The notes beneath the pieces were generated by a model. The model did not search any database, was not told where the DNA came from, and saw only the letters and a list, made by a program, of their open reading frames with translations. This document shows, piece after piece, positions 33,687 through 45,404 of a DNA stretch of 64,000 nucleotides. How positions within the stretch are numbered: position 1 is the first letter of the stretch; each line of letters opens with the position of its first letter. This stretch comes from Flabesymbios commensalis (Eukaryota; Annelida; Polychaeta; Terebellida; Flabelligeridae): the NCBI GenBank assembly GCA_964017125.1, contig OZ024914.1, positions 30,439,149 through 30,503,148 on the forward strand. The letters run 5' to 3'. A program made the position numbers and the translations under genes.

Positions 33687-36386
33687 AGGGCGTGTTAGTC
33701 TCGTTTGACATGGGATCCACTTCCGGGTCCAGGTCGCCCAACCACGGAATTTCTGAGCCACATGGACAAAATTCAGTTTCACAGTGTTTTGTGGTGCCGT
33801 TGTTCAAGTTCAATTTTGTCACTATCCTGACAATTTTTATTGTTGCTGACTAGTCCCATCAACGAACATTGAATGTGTGAGAGAAGTACCAAGTCTATAG
33901 TCTCAGGAGAGTGTTGTTTCATCTTGTAAGACTAATTTGAATCCGAAGTTTGTAAAATGCCGGTACCTCGTCTCGACACGGTTTTTTCGGTTATTGGGTA
34001 CCTGCAGTCTAACCCTTAATGACGGGATATCGGAGATCTGTTAAATATGACATCTCCCAATTTCAATTCCTCATACATTTCTCTTCCGTCCTGATGCAAT
34101 TTGTTTACCATATTCGTAAAGATATAGACATGGTAGGGTTAATTTGCCACCTCTTTGGTCCACGGATTGGAGCAGTCATAATTCCAAGCGAGGTCGGCGA
34201 CTTTTACTGCAACATTTACAGTGATCTCGCCCTAAATTATACAGGAACATATTGTGGAGTGTTGCTTTTGTTATTAGAGAGCGAGACCAGTCAGTAACCA
34301 CAACAACAAAGCTATGACTGCACTGTGACGTCACAATGCATGATATATGTGATGCATGCACGCACTGAGCATGTTACATGTATGGGTTACTATGATGGGT
34401 TAGGCCTACATGGCCTGTAGGCCCAGAATAGATTATGTCTACATTCAAAACATAATTATTTATAAGTGCGTGATACAAAGTCCACCAATGACAATGTACA
34501 AGACCCCCACCCCTTCAATATATATAGTCTAATATTTTTAAAATTAAAATGTTTTATTTTGCTGTATTATACTCTCTGTCTGTATAGACTATGCCCACTG
34601 GTGTAGATCAGCTTTTCGTTGATTATCATGATTATACTCAGTCAATTATCTAGCGTTTTTCATGAAATGTTGTAAAGATTATTTCCCAATAATTTGGCAG
34701 ACATCTAACCATATAGTCTATGTTCACTTATTTTTTTTTATTGTGAGATAGGCCTATAGATGCGTTGGGTCTACCCAGGGGGTCTACCCTAGAATGTCAT
34801 CGAGCCCGACATTTTCCATTTTTTAGCAGTCTTACATTTTAATTTTTGCTTTGTAGCCTATGTTGACGTAGTTTTTAAGTCATGTGGGCCTATTTATAAT
34901 TAAACCTAGGCCTACAGGACCTAAAATTGTAAAGACAGCCTTAGGAAGCTAGGTAATACAATAATAAAATAGACTATAAAAAAAATGTACAGGTAGCCTA
35001 CTAAAATAATTGTAGATAGGGGCCTATAGGCCTAAATAACAAGATAATACAAAACTTGTCTATATATATTAATCTAGACCACAAGATATAATAAATAGCA
35101 TTATTTAGGCCTAGGCTACCCCCATGCTCCGTCAGATGGATAAGCATTGGGGGGGGGGGGGGTCGTTTCAACAATTTACCACTAGGCCTAATGCTTATTT
35201 TGAGATTTATCCCCCACGTCCTTGTAGGTATTTTTATCGTTACTTTGCCCACGCTCCGTAATGCATCCTTTATAACCCCCCTCTCCAAGCGTTACGTAGT
35301 CTAATTGTCGAACAGCCCCATATAGTCTATATTATATATATCCCTGAATATTTATTTTAACCGTTTTTATCAAACCCTAGGCTATTTGAAGTCCTTACAA
35401 AACTATATAGGCATTGAAATGAGTAGTCTAGTCCTAAATATATAGAACCATGGTCCGGATTAAAACTCTCATTAATCCATGATATAATTATAGACTATAG
35501 AACCAGGGGCGGATCCAGGATTTGAATTTTTTTTTTGCCAACTTAGGGGACTTTTAACGAATTTGGCGCAAAAAGGGGTGGGCATGCGCCCCCTGCGATC
35601 CCCCCCCTTTGGATCCGCGCCTGAGAACTATAGTCTATACTGTAGACTAGTTTTAACCTTATGATCTACTGTACTGTCATAACTGTAGTCTTAGAATTAG
35701 TCCAGTTATTTTGTATCGCATTATTACGTCACGGCATATTTTAAGTCTACCATCAGTCATGCAGTGTCATGTCAGTAGGCCTACACTACAGATATGACAG
35801 ACACTGACTATAACACTAGAGCCTGAAGCATAGACTATAGCCTAGGCCTAGATCTACACTGAATTTAACTTTTCTGGTCTGATTATTATGTACAAATTGG
35901 TCCCTCAAGAATTGCAAGTTATGTCAAATTGTTAAACTAACGACAACTATCTGGGTGAGTAGAAAATTCTGTGCTGTAGATCAAGCCATAACATGACAAA
36001 AATGGGCGTGGCCTGTAGTCATGACAGGCTGTTGAAGTCGGGGAATGTAAGGGTGTCCCGTCGTCGGCGCGTGTAAACAACGCCAATCACCCGGTTCAGG
36101 GACCAACTTCACACTCACAGCCTAAATAAACACAGATATATTGAGCTGTTATACTACACCCGCTATTATTTTGATCTATAATTAACATTATTTACAAAAA
36201 ATAATCTGCCAGGTATAAATATATTGTTTATCATGCTCTAATAAGGAACGCAAACATGTACACTTCAAAAGTTGTAACATGATTACTGTGGGAAAAAGCA
36301 CGTGTTTTTACCCGCTGAGCCAGGTGGACCCGGAAGTAGCGTATCTCGTCAAATCCCGCAACAAATCTACGAGACTAACACGCCCT
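33687..36386. mobile_element. 2.70-kb non-autonomous TIR transposon
   Basis: 18-bp perfect terminal inverted repeats AGGGCGTGTTAGTCTCGT (33687-33704, inverted 36369-36386), with a second matched block CTTCCGGGTCCA farther in. AT flanks both ends; copy A has the undivided site ACATTGAC, so the duplication is probably the dinucleotide AT (TA with a shorter element is also possible). No transposase frame; a 92-codon frame at 34019-34297 has no match. A 120-bp MITE is nested at 35504-35623. Confidence 0.85.
35504..35623. mobile_element. 120-bp TIR element, CAGGGGCGGATCC type
   Basis: Ends CAGGGGCGGATCC and, inverted, CAGGCGCGGATCC, with flanking AGAAC at 35499-35503 and 35624-35628. The interior has a T-run and a C-run (CCCCCCCTTTGGATCCG). 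Removing it with one AGAAC restores the perfect 26-bp palindrome TATAGACTATAG-AA-CTATAGTCTATA, so it hit the centre of a cruciform-prone site. Short elements with these ends occur widely in animals; the superfamily is uncertain. Confidence 0.8.
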
Positions 36387-36388
36387 AT

Positions 36389-36765
36389 TGACAAGGAGAG
36401 CATCATAGACATGGGTGAGGTGATGGGAAGACATGGTGGATGATCACTGAGTATTTTGTGAGTTTAGTCTAACGCTATAACTGGGCTAAAGTCAGGTAAA
36501 TTTATAGTTAGACTACTAAAATCTGTATTACACAGACTTACAGTCATATATCTATGTTGCTCAGTGTTTTCGTAACTAGAGTTCTAATGTTACCTGTAAC
36601 GTTACAGGTCTAGGGCCTAATCTACAACTAAGTCTAAGTTACAATACAAGTGAACATTGCGACATTTTTGCGTGATGTGATGCGAGACCAGTGTGTCACT
36701 CAGTGTGGTTGTTGTTTCATGTTGTCGTTGAGTTATAGTTATGACGTCTCAAACTTGATTGTTTA
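36389..36765 (+). repeat. Duplicon copy 0, segment 3
   Basis: It continues copy A at 41352-41690: TTGACAAGGAGAGCATCATA, GGATGATCACTGAGTATTTT, CTAAAGTCAGGTAAATTTAT. Homology fades after TATGACGTCTCAAACTTG. Confidence 0.85.
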
Positions 36766-36769
36766 ATCT

Positions 36770-37335
36770 CTTATGCTGCTTTCACAAATAGGCGAATATG
36801 CTAGCAAATGTGCTTATATTACGAATGAAAATAGATCTAGACTGTAGTTGACATTTTCTCAAAATTCGCTACACAGACACAGTACACCCGCCGAGTATTT
36901 GTAAGCGTTGGTAACAAATTCGGAACGTTCCCAAGTCATTCTGCACCTGCTTAAGAATATCGACCGATTTAGGAAGTGTCTCCTAAATTTCAGCGAACGT
37001 TGCGAATGCTGTCATTCGCCCGGCGTCAATTTTTGTAAGCATTCGCAAGCCATTGGTAATGTTGGTAAGGCATTCGGAAGCATAAATTGCAGCGTTCGTA
37101 AGGTATGATTTGCAAGGCGTTTGTAACGTTCGCCGTTTCCCATTCCATGCGAATTATCTTTAATATTCTTACCACAAGAACACAATGTCAATGAGCTCAG
37201 CGTCATAGGCCTACTCATATGACATATACACTCCGTGTTTATACCAATCGCAGCCTCGTCATCAAATATTTTCATCATTCGTAAGAAAATGGCAAGGCAA
37301 TGGCAATGTTGGTAAGACATTCGCATCATTCATAA
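36770..37335. repeat. Low-complexity region of GTAAG/CATTCG words
   Basis: Words such as GGTAAGGCATTCGG, GCGTTCGTAAGG, GTAACGTTCG and GGTAAGACATTCG recur irregularly. They look like a decayed minisatellite or an element with short internal repeats. Frames on both strands are open for up to 105 codons because of this composition and do not resemble a protein family. Confidence 0.45.
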
Positions 37336-37337
37336 GT

Positions 37338-37760
37338 AGGGTGGGGTGAGGCGAAACGCCCAGGTGAGGCAAAACGCCCACCGCTATTATGACGTCATTC
37401 CACGAGATTTTATAGTCTCATGTATTTCTTAAATAGCTGCTGCCACATTTTCAATGAACTGTTGAGAACGCCGACCATTTGGAACAAAACAGTGTTGTGT
37501 ATACATGCTATACATAATCATGATAATGTAACACTATCCTTACTGAATCCGAGCAGTAGGCCTACTTTCCAGTCTATCAAGGCCCAAGGAATACTGAGAA
37601 CCACTAGTAACCGGGGTCCATCCGAAGCTACTCGTGATGTGGTTTCTATTGAAAGGTAGGCCCTATAGGCCCCTACATTGTCACGTGACAACATTTAGAA
37701 AGCAAAACGTTCGCCCCAGGCAGGTGGGCGTTTTGCCCCTTTTGACTATCAGTGTAGTTG
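37338..37760. mobile_element. Possible short TIR element with GGCAAAACGCCCA ends
   Basis: The left side has GGCGAAACGCCCAGGTGAGG and GGCAAAACGCCCACC; the right side, inverted, has GGGGCAAAACGCCCACCTG. A TA precedes the left end. Such GGGGCAAAACGCC ends occur in Tc1/mariner/pogo-type elements. The 79-codon frame inside (37420-37659) has no recognised domain. Confidence 0.4.
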
Positions 37761-37800
37761 AATAAATAATTTAATGGATGATCATGACCTGGATTCGAAT

Positions 37801-38860
37801 CAGGCTACTGGCATGTCTCACACTTACTACTACTGCTGGCCCATCTCTCCTTCAGGCTACTGCTGGCCCATCTTACACTCAGGCTACTGGCCCGTCTCAC
37901 ACTCAGGCTACTGGCCCATCTCACACTCAGGCTATTGCTGGCCCATCTCACGATCAGGCTACTGACCCAACTCACACTCAGGCTACTGCTGGCCGATATT
38001 ACACTCAGGCTGCAGCTGGCCCATCTCACACTCAGGCTACTGGCCCATCTCACACTCAGGCTACTGCTAGCCCATCTTACACTCACGCTACTGCTGGTCG
38101 ATCTTATGCTCAGGCTACAGTTGGCCCAACTCACACTCAGGATACTGACCCATCTCACACTCAGGCTACTGTTAGCCCATCTTACACTCAGTCTACTGCT
38201 GGCCCATCTCACACTCAGGCTACAGCTGGCCCATCTCACACTCATGCTACTGGCCCATCTGACACTCAGGCTACGCTGGCCCATCTGACACTCAGGCTAC
38301 GCTGGCCCATCTCACACTCAGGCTACCGCTGGCTCATCTTACACTCAGGCTACTGCTGGCCCATCTCACACTCAGGCTACTGCTGGCTCATCTCACACTC
38401 AGGCTACCGACCCATCTCACACTCAGACTACTGCTGGCTCATCTTACACTCAGGCTACAGCTGGTCCATCTCACACTCAGGCTACTGCTAGTCCATCTCA
38501 CACTCAGGGTACTGGCCCATCTCACCTTCATGCTTGTGCTGGCCCATTTCACACTCAGGCTACTGCTAGCCCATCTCCCCCTCAGGCTGCTGGTCCGTCC
38601 ACACACTCAGGCTACTGCTGGCCAGTCTCACACTCAGGCTAATGGGCCATCTCACACTCAGGCTACTGCTGGCCCATCTCACACTCAGGCTACTGCTGGC
38701 CCATCTCACACTCAGGCTACTGACCCATCTCACACTCAAGCAACTGCAGGCCCATCTCAAACTCAGGCTAAGCCTACTGTTGGCTCATCCCACGCTCAGG
38801 CTACTGCTGGCCCATATCTCACACTCAGGCTTTTGCTGGCCCATCTAAATCAGGCGACGC
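37801..38860 (+). repeat. Minisatellite of 24/27-bp units
   Basis: About 40 units of GGCCCATCTCACACTCAGGC plus TACT, with or without an extra GCT. Because units are 24 or 27 bases, one plus-strand frame stays open for over 150 codons as (HTQAT(A)GPS)n, a Thr/Ser/Pro-rich mucin-like repeat. Around 38262-38310 two 26-base units shift the frame, and later units return to it only near 38590-38800. This argues against selection on a protein through the whole array. No splice sites or start in good context are evident, so I leave it as a repeat. Confidence 0.9.
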
Positions 38861-38995
38861 TCCGCCGCTCACTTGCCAGCATTCACATGTCACCGCTCAG
38901 CTCTGAGTCAGCGCCAGAACAGTGTGAAAGACATAAATGGCATAATTTTATGTGTGATAGTAATACATGCATAGGCCCAAGCCAAGCTGCATAGG

Positions 38996-39350
38996 CCTTA
39001 TATAATCTATGTTAGCGGGGTGGGGGGAGGGGGTGGACGGGGCCGCAGTGATAGGCCTACCATGATGACATATTATTTTCAGCTATTTTAAAAGATGTTT
39101 AATTTCACTTCCTAGACCGCTGGTAGTTTTTATGATAATAAAATAAAGTTAACACAAACGACCGGTAAAAATAACACAATGTATTTATTGCAAAAGTTAT
39201 TATTGATGTTTTCAAATGAAACATACATACTGGAAATCGTGTTATAACTTTAATAAAGACCGTATTATATTTTAAACGGATACCATATATGTATCTTAAA
39301 TATACATCCCACCTATAATTTATTTCGGCATACGGATCACAGTCACTGTG
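38996..39350. other. No gene recognised
   Basis: It contains a G-rich patch (GGGGTGGGGGGAGGGGGTGG at about 39017) and otherwise AT-rich DNA. Confidence 0.4.
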
Positions 39351-39660
39351 TTTAAATATCTGTTGACTTTACTGCGCAGTCATCAACCATCATGGACTCT
39401 GCGCTCCACTTCCCAAGCACTGTTAACTGTAGATAGGACTAGATTATACGTAATTATCATTATGGAAGACGTGTGATAAAACATTATCATAAATTAAGTC
39501 ACATTTGAACAAAACCATCTCTTCTGTCACGCTTTAGGTTGTGCCAATGATGTGCGCAGACGTCGCGCAGGCAATCGCGTTTGTGTGTTTCACACTTTAT
39601 AACACGTTACTCATAATTATATATCGTTTGAGGTCACAACATATTGAGCACTATTTATGC
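39350..39660 (+). repeat. Tail fragment of a further duplicon copy, before copy A
   Basis: 39360-39530 matches 43545-43710 of copy A and 56246-56410 of copy B (ACTTTACTGCGCAGTCATCA, CCCAAGCACTGTTAACTG). 39540-39600 matches 61437-61500 (GATGTGCGCAGACGTCGCGC). These are remnants of the unit that preceded copy A, much shortened. Confidence 0.75.
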
Positions 39661-39832
39661 TAAACTGGGCCAGGAGAACCTCTCTAAGATGGTGAGATGA
39701 ATGAGATGATACTGCCCTCCAGACACAGTAGGCTATTCAATATTCGAGCCCGGGCGGTCTGATGTCGAGCACGCTACCTCTCGTCATGGAGGCTCTCCAC
39801 AATATTGAACATTTACGAGTAAGCGGGGAAAA
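39660..39832 (-). mobile_element. SINE-like repeat with tRNA-like part, copy 1
   Basis: On the minus strand a tRNA-like stretch (CATGACGAGAGGTAGCGTGC, then GCCCGGGCTCGAAT as box B-like) is followed by a body ending CCTGGCCCAGTTTAG. Homologous copies lie at 45089-45256 and 57800-57972, with a shortened one at 61497-61572. Arms of a cloverleaf do not form well, so it is a repeat rather than a tRNA gene. Confidence 0.6.
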
Positions 39833-41297
39833 ACTGCGACCCACAACTGTAAGTGGATGAAAATTACTCATTTTTGTTTAATTTAAGATCAAACATTTGC
39901 AAATCTTGATGTTTAAACACTGATTTCATTCACAACAACTGTGATTTAACCTGAAAATAAAACAGTTTACAATAGACCTAGATTATAGGGGCCTACTTGT
40001 GCTTGAATTGTTAAATCTAAAGTCTGATAACCAGTAATAGCGGCTGTCACAGACATCTGGACTTCTTCCTCTTCTCTAGGTATTTAATTCAGGTTTCAAA
40101 GAAACTAATGTTTCTTCTTCTTCCACTCGTGGCCTAGCTGTAGTTTCCTCGACCCAAACTACCAGGGCCAGTTGTGACATAGACCTAACCTATGGCAAGA
40201 TGTTGATGGTCAAATGTTGACCGTGAAAATAATTATATAGGCTACCATTCGAAATATCAGGTTTTATTTCACAATTACCGCGAAATAAGAATTATATTCA
40301 TTACTTACCAAATGATCTAGCTTCAAAAATACACAACAAAATTCGACCAAATTATGAGGGATGTTTCTGAAATGATAAAAATATTATCCTAGAAAAAATT
40401 CGCACAACAATTTTAAACAGCAGCCGAGCTAATTGAAAAGGATCAGTTGAAACAGACTAGAGAATGAATATCAAGATAATTTATATCAATTATATCAATC
40501 ACTGATGCCGTATCTATTTCGGGGTTATGAGCTAACTTAGGCCATAGCCTATGGGCCTATGTCTTTATATTATATTATGAATTCATGTGGTCTCACCACC
40601 CTAAATAAGCCGAAATCCGGCCAGGTGTCTACTAATAAAGGAATCATGACACAAAATATTGTTAATGTTTCTGTTCTAACCTCTGTTGAATTAAAAACAA
40701 ATACAACCAGGTTATAATTTTGTGAATATTTGATAAGCACACGTTGTTCCCGTCATGTAGGATATCAGATATAACTGTTTCATGATAATCTCGCAGGGGT
40801 ACAGTGGGTTAAAAGGATGTGTGTCTGGTCTGTAACAGAGGATAAAAATAAAAGCTAATTTTGAGCTGTTCTGACCTTTATACACGACATGGACTGTAGC
40901 TCAAAATCTGTCTGGCTACCGAACATATATCGCACCTGTTTTTGAAAAAGGACGGATTAGTTTTTGTCATGATATGCGACACTACATGTGGATATTGTCA
41001 AAAAGAGGTTAAATCGGCCCATGGAATTGTGGCACTTCACATGTATTTTAATGGGAGCGGCATTTGGGACCATGTGTCCACCCAACTGAAGAAAACACTC
41101 CTGATATGAAATGACCTGATGTCAGACACAAATTGTGCTCTATAAATTTCATGGACCCTAAAAACACCTGGGACCAATCTCGCGAAATATTTTAGACGCT
41201 AATTTAAATTAAATGGTGTCTACAGTTGCTAAACTTAATTTTTACATACAAAGTAGCTGTAACCATTCTTAGATCTGTTGTTATGGAACTGTAGCTG

Positions 41298-41439
41298 TGA
41301 CGTCACAAATTAGACTATTATATTGTTTTTTCTTCTTGGTAACTGAAACATTGACAAGGAGAGCATCATAGATGAGGTGATGGACAGACATCGTGGATGA
41401 TCACTGAGTATTTTGTGAATATAACTGGGCTAAAGTCAG
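41298..41439 (+). promoter_or_regulatory. Candidate promoter and first non-coding exon (copy A)
   Basis: Perfect CRE TGACGTCA at 41298-41305, a TATA-like TTATATTG about 20 bases on, then a transcribable stretch ending at a good donor AAGTCAG|GTAAAT (41433-41445). A second CRE lies at 41657-41664 and is followed by an acceptor-like TTTTATCTCTCAG. The order is kept in copy B and, broken by a transposon, in copy 0. No long frame is present, so a non-coding transcript would be expected. Inference only. Confidence 0.25.
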
Positions 41440-43019
41440 GTAAATTTATAGTTAGACTACTAGATTTTGTATATGCCTACTAGAACATGCTGTATAACAC
41501 AGACTTACAAGTTACATAGATCTATGTCGCTCAGCGTATCCGTAACTACCTGTACTAATCTAGAGATCTACATCTACAAGTAACAAGTGAGCATTGTAAC
41601 ATTTTTGTGTGATGTGAGACCTGCAGTGTGATTGTTGTTTCATGTTGACTTAGTTATGACGTCACAAACTTGGATTGTTTTATCTCTCAGACGTAGTTAC
41701 ATGCATGGCAGCAGAAATACATGTATTCTCTTGACTTGAAAGCATTTCTGGTGACACATGTTTTAATTGTCTGTCAGTGCCAGTGACGGTGTCATGTGAC
41801 ATACATGTCTCTTGAGTTGACACTCTCACTCAGTCTCAATTTACTTTTTCTTATAATTATGATAATAAGTCAATGGGAGATGGCAACATGACAATGTCAA
41901 TGACATTATTCTAACATATATATGCCATGGGCTATTGGTCAATTGGCTATTTGCTGAATGCGATTAAGGAGCATCTTGGATTCTTGCCAATCTTTATTCT
42001 TGGTGATCCTTAAGTTAGATGGTTAGTAAGTTTTAACTTTAAAGATTAACCTTAAAAGTTAAAGGCGAAATTAATGATAATATAAAATAAAGCTGCACGG
42101 ACACAGTGACTGTTTACAATCTGTTTGACGGTGGAGTCAGGTCCAAAATGCATTTCGGGTATTGCTCAGACTTAAGTTAGGCATGCCATAGGTATCAAGC
42201 GATTTTTACGAAATTTTGCAACCATTAGGTTAACTTTTTATGTAGGCTTGTAGGCCTACTTTTGCAGGCATATGGCTATGCATGGGCTTATGCCATGGCT
42301 ATGCAAGCATGTATTTCATTTACAATTACAGAACTAAATAATGGGAAAATAGAATTTCTGCTCATTTCTAGACTACTCTGCGTTTTCAAAAGCTACTTAC
42401 TAACCACTCAATACATCGCCATCAGCATTTGAAGTAGCCTACAGATGTTCCAACTAGCCCAAGTGCACGGAATCTTGTGAATGTGAGTCACGTTTGATGA
42501 GCACACGAACTTGGCGAGCCACATCAAAAATGTACGGTGCTCCTGTTTCCAACATTTGGAGTGGAGAAGGGAAAGTGACACATGCAAGTAATAGTATCAT
42601 AGCTGACGCAGCCAAACAGCTTGTCCACGTGTTCGTGACATCCGGGATGAACAATGGTAATTCTCTGCTATATCATTAGATTAAAGGCCTATGACCTGCC
42701 ATCATCCGTGATCCACAAGTTGAAAATAGTTCGACAATTTTCATGAAGATATGCAAGAGTAATCACACGTACCAAAAAAATTCTACCACGCCTGTTCTGC
42801 AACAGTTGAACTGGTTTTCTGTAAATAAGCGAATTATTTTTATTTTTTGGTAGGCCTACTGATTTATTCAATTGCTCCATCCTGACCCTACTGCACCTTA
42901 AAGAATGATTCAACTGCAAGACGCGCATGCCTGGGACGGTCAAGTGTAGGCCAACAGTAGCCTATTGAGTACAGATTGACGGCATTAATATAGACACTGA
43001 ACTGATTACAAGATACTAC

Positions 43020-43240
43020 TTAAACAGGACATTGATCCAATGCTGTTTTAATGCTAGGCCAACGTCTGCGACGCTGGCCCTACATTGAACCAACATTGAA
43101 TAAATGTACAATGTTTGAGAGAAAGTCCGCCTGCCCAGCAAACACAAGACATTTGTATAACATTTATACAACGTCGGCCCAACGTCTTCGACGTTTGTCC
43201 AACATTGCATAAAGTCATACAAATGTTTTGTGTTTACTGG
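43020..43240. mobile_element. Two TA-type palindromic MITEs in copy A only
   Basis: A degraded copy at 43020-43110 (GGCCAACGTCTGCGACGCTG) and a nearly complete one at 43134-43240 (CCCAGCAAACACAAGACATT to TTTTGTGTTTACTGGG). Both lie in the 645 bases missing from copy B. Confidence 0.85.
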
Positions 43241-44219
43241 GCATGTCAATACAAGCTTGGGTCAAGCAGTTTCAACATCCCCGCAGTAATACAGTCAGTT
43301 TGTTTGCAAGCAAGCGACCAAGTAGGGGTAAGGGCCAAGATCTTTGAATTATAAACTCATAGATGTCGCTCAAGTATATATGAACTTGCTGTGATTTGAG
43401 AACTTGCTCTTAATGAGGCTTTAGGTATGAAACGCATATTTAGTATTATTATGGAATATGGACTTGGCCTACCCACGGGCACTATTGCCTTCTGGGGGAC
43501 CCTTGTCCCGTGAATTTTAACAGTTCTACACCTTTAATATCTGTTAACTTTACTGCGCAGTCATCAACCATCATTGACTCTGCGCTGCGCTTCCCAAGCA
43601 CTGTTAACTGTAGATATGACTAGATTAGACATAATTTAATTAGTTATATGGTAGACGTGTGATGACACATTATCATCATTTATGTCACAGCAAAAAACCC
43701 ATCTCTTCTTTCGAGCTTTTAATGCTGCATCTTAAAAATAAGACAAACATACCAATACACATATGTCTACAAGTAGACTGACTTTTCCCTGTGTTTCTCA
43801 TTTTTTTTAATTTAACATAATTTGAACTATCATTTGTATTAGTTATGTAAATTATAAAATATACGTTTAATATTATTACTGTTAAACGTCATGATGTCAG
43901 ATTTAGGCGCTGTACCAATGCTATATTAAAAACTCACTTTAAATCTGTCACTTTCGAGTTGCATGTTTTTGCTCATTGCTCATACAATTTTTATCCTATA
44001 GTCATGACATTTTCCAAGCGTTAGTTTCTAGTTTTACGGCACCTGCCCTGAAAATTTCAAGCAAAAATATTATGTAGTTTAAAAGTTAGACCATTTGACA
44101 TGTAGTTTTTGCGAATTATGACGCTCATCTATTAACCTATTGAACGCTATCAGCTTCAATCACGAAATTCCACTACATGTCAAACGGTCTAACTTTTGAA
44201 ATACTCATTCAAATTTCAC

Positions 44220-44800
44220 GAAATTTTCAGGGAGGCGCCGGAATGCTTGAAAAGAGTGCTTGCAAAATTGCATGGAAATTGATTTAGAATTGACTGACAA
44301 ATCAGCGAAGAACACCCAACGCTGCTAGAAGTTTTTCTTATACTTTCAAGTGGCATCCTTGGGTAGTGTACCTGGTGGTGATGAAGGCGTTGAAGCGAGC
44401 AGCTTGTCTCTGCACCTGCTCTACGGCTTGAATGTAACGAACAGAGGGAGGATCCCACACGTAACATGGTAGCAGCATAACCTACACAGATGGTCGGACA
44501 AATGTTTTGTAACACCTCCTTGTTGCTGCGTGTTGATGTTCCGCTAGATATTGGCTTTGTGGCACAGTGTCAGCATGTTCATTCCAAGCCAGACGGCCAT
44601 CGATGGTGACTCCCAGGTACTGAGGTAGGCCTACTTGGTATTATCTTCAACCTCAGTGTTGTGGATGGAATAGAATAATTTGCTGGTGATTCGGATGATC
44701 TCACATTTACCAGGGTTAAGCTACATAATCAATTTATCATCCCATTCCTGGAGTTGTTCCAGATCTCGTTGCAAAGCTGTGCCCTGACAACTAATCTACT
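44220..44800 (-). pseudogene. CR1-type LINE fragment, copy A
   Basis: Minus-strand reading in family order: LNPGKCEIIRITSKLFYSIH, a D-N-T-K patch, YLGVTIDGRLAWNEHADTV, then TFVRPSV, YVWDPPSVRYIQAVEQVQRQ and AARFNAFITTRYTTQG. This is the thumb and post-RT region (NPxKCEIIRI, YLGVTID, WDP...QxVEQVQRxAARF). It contains stops and lacks the palm and endonuclease. The same fragment is in copy B, so it predates the duplication. Confidence 0.8.
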
Positions 44801-45088
44801 TGATTATACTCGAAAGGGTATCATATAAGGGTATCATATAAACTGTAGATTCGTTGATAGATGCCAAAAATCTCTGTGTCCATCTTGCACATGCGCATCC
44901 CGTACATGTTATTAATAATACGTTTATTGGCACTGATACCAGAGCCATCTACAACAAACAAACGGATCATGACTTCCCTGACTGGTTGTGCGTCGCTAGA
45001 ATTGCATGGTACTTCTAAGGGTGTGTGTCTTTATAATCAATAAAAAAAAATGAAATGAATGGGGTTTTAGGCCACCTTTGTGCACATA

Positions 45089-45256
45089 TAGGCTAAACTG
45101 GGCCAAAAAACCTACCGAGGATGGTGAGATGAATGAGATGACACTGCCCTTCAGACACAGTTAACGAAATTCGGGCACTGGCGGTCTGAGGCCGAGCACG
45201 GCGCTACCTCTTGGTCACAGACGCTCCCCACAATATTGAATCTTTACGAGTGAGCG
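45089..45256 (-). mobile_element. SINE-like repeat with tRNA-like part, copy 2
   Basis: Same family as 39660-39832: minus-strand GTGACCAAGAGGTAGCG (box A-like) and GCCAGTGCCCGAAT (degenerate box B), body with TCATCTCATTCATCTCACC. Confidence 0.6.
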
Positions 45257-45290
45257 GGGATGAAATATTTTGTTTCTTTGAAACTTGAAG

Positions 45291-45366
45291 GCCAGAGTGG
45301 GGCTCGCACTCGCGATCCCCACCTTTCTAAGCAGGCAGCTTTAACCACTGCACCAGGACCCCCGTC
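45291..45366 (-). repeat. tRNA-like sequence, copy A
   Basis: Minus strand: TGGTGCAGTGGTTAAAGC (good box A) then CTGCTTAGAAAGGTGGGGAT and GCGAGTGCGAGCCCC (weak box B). It resembles 27012-27085 and equals 58002-58077. A functional anticodon arm and acceptor stem are not evident. Confidence 0.6.
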
Positions 45367-45404
45367 CTACGGTCCTTTTATGTTGAATGAATGCTGTTTG
45401 TTAT

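Noticed and set aside
34019-34297. 92-codon frame inside the 2.7-kb element as a transposase
   Set aside because: Too short, no catalytic motif, no similarity to known transposases.
37801-38860. CRISPR array
   Set aside because: Units are contiguous 24/27-bp repeats without unique spacers, in animal DNA.
42454-42679. Overlapping 61-66 codon frames on both strands in a block found only in copy A
   Set aside because: The minus frame has a hydrophobic stretch, but there is no family match and both strands are open; more likely chance.
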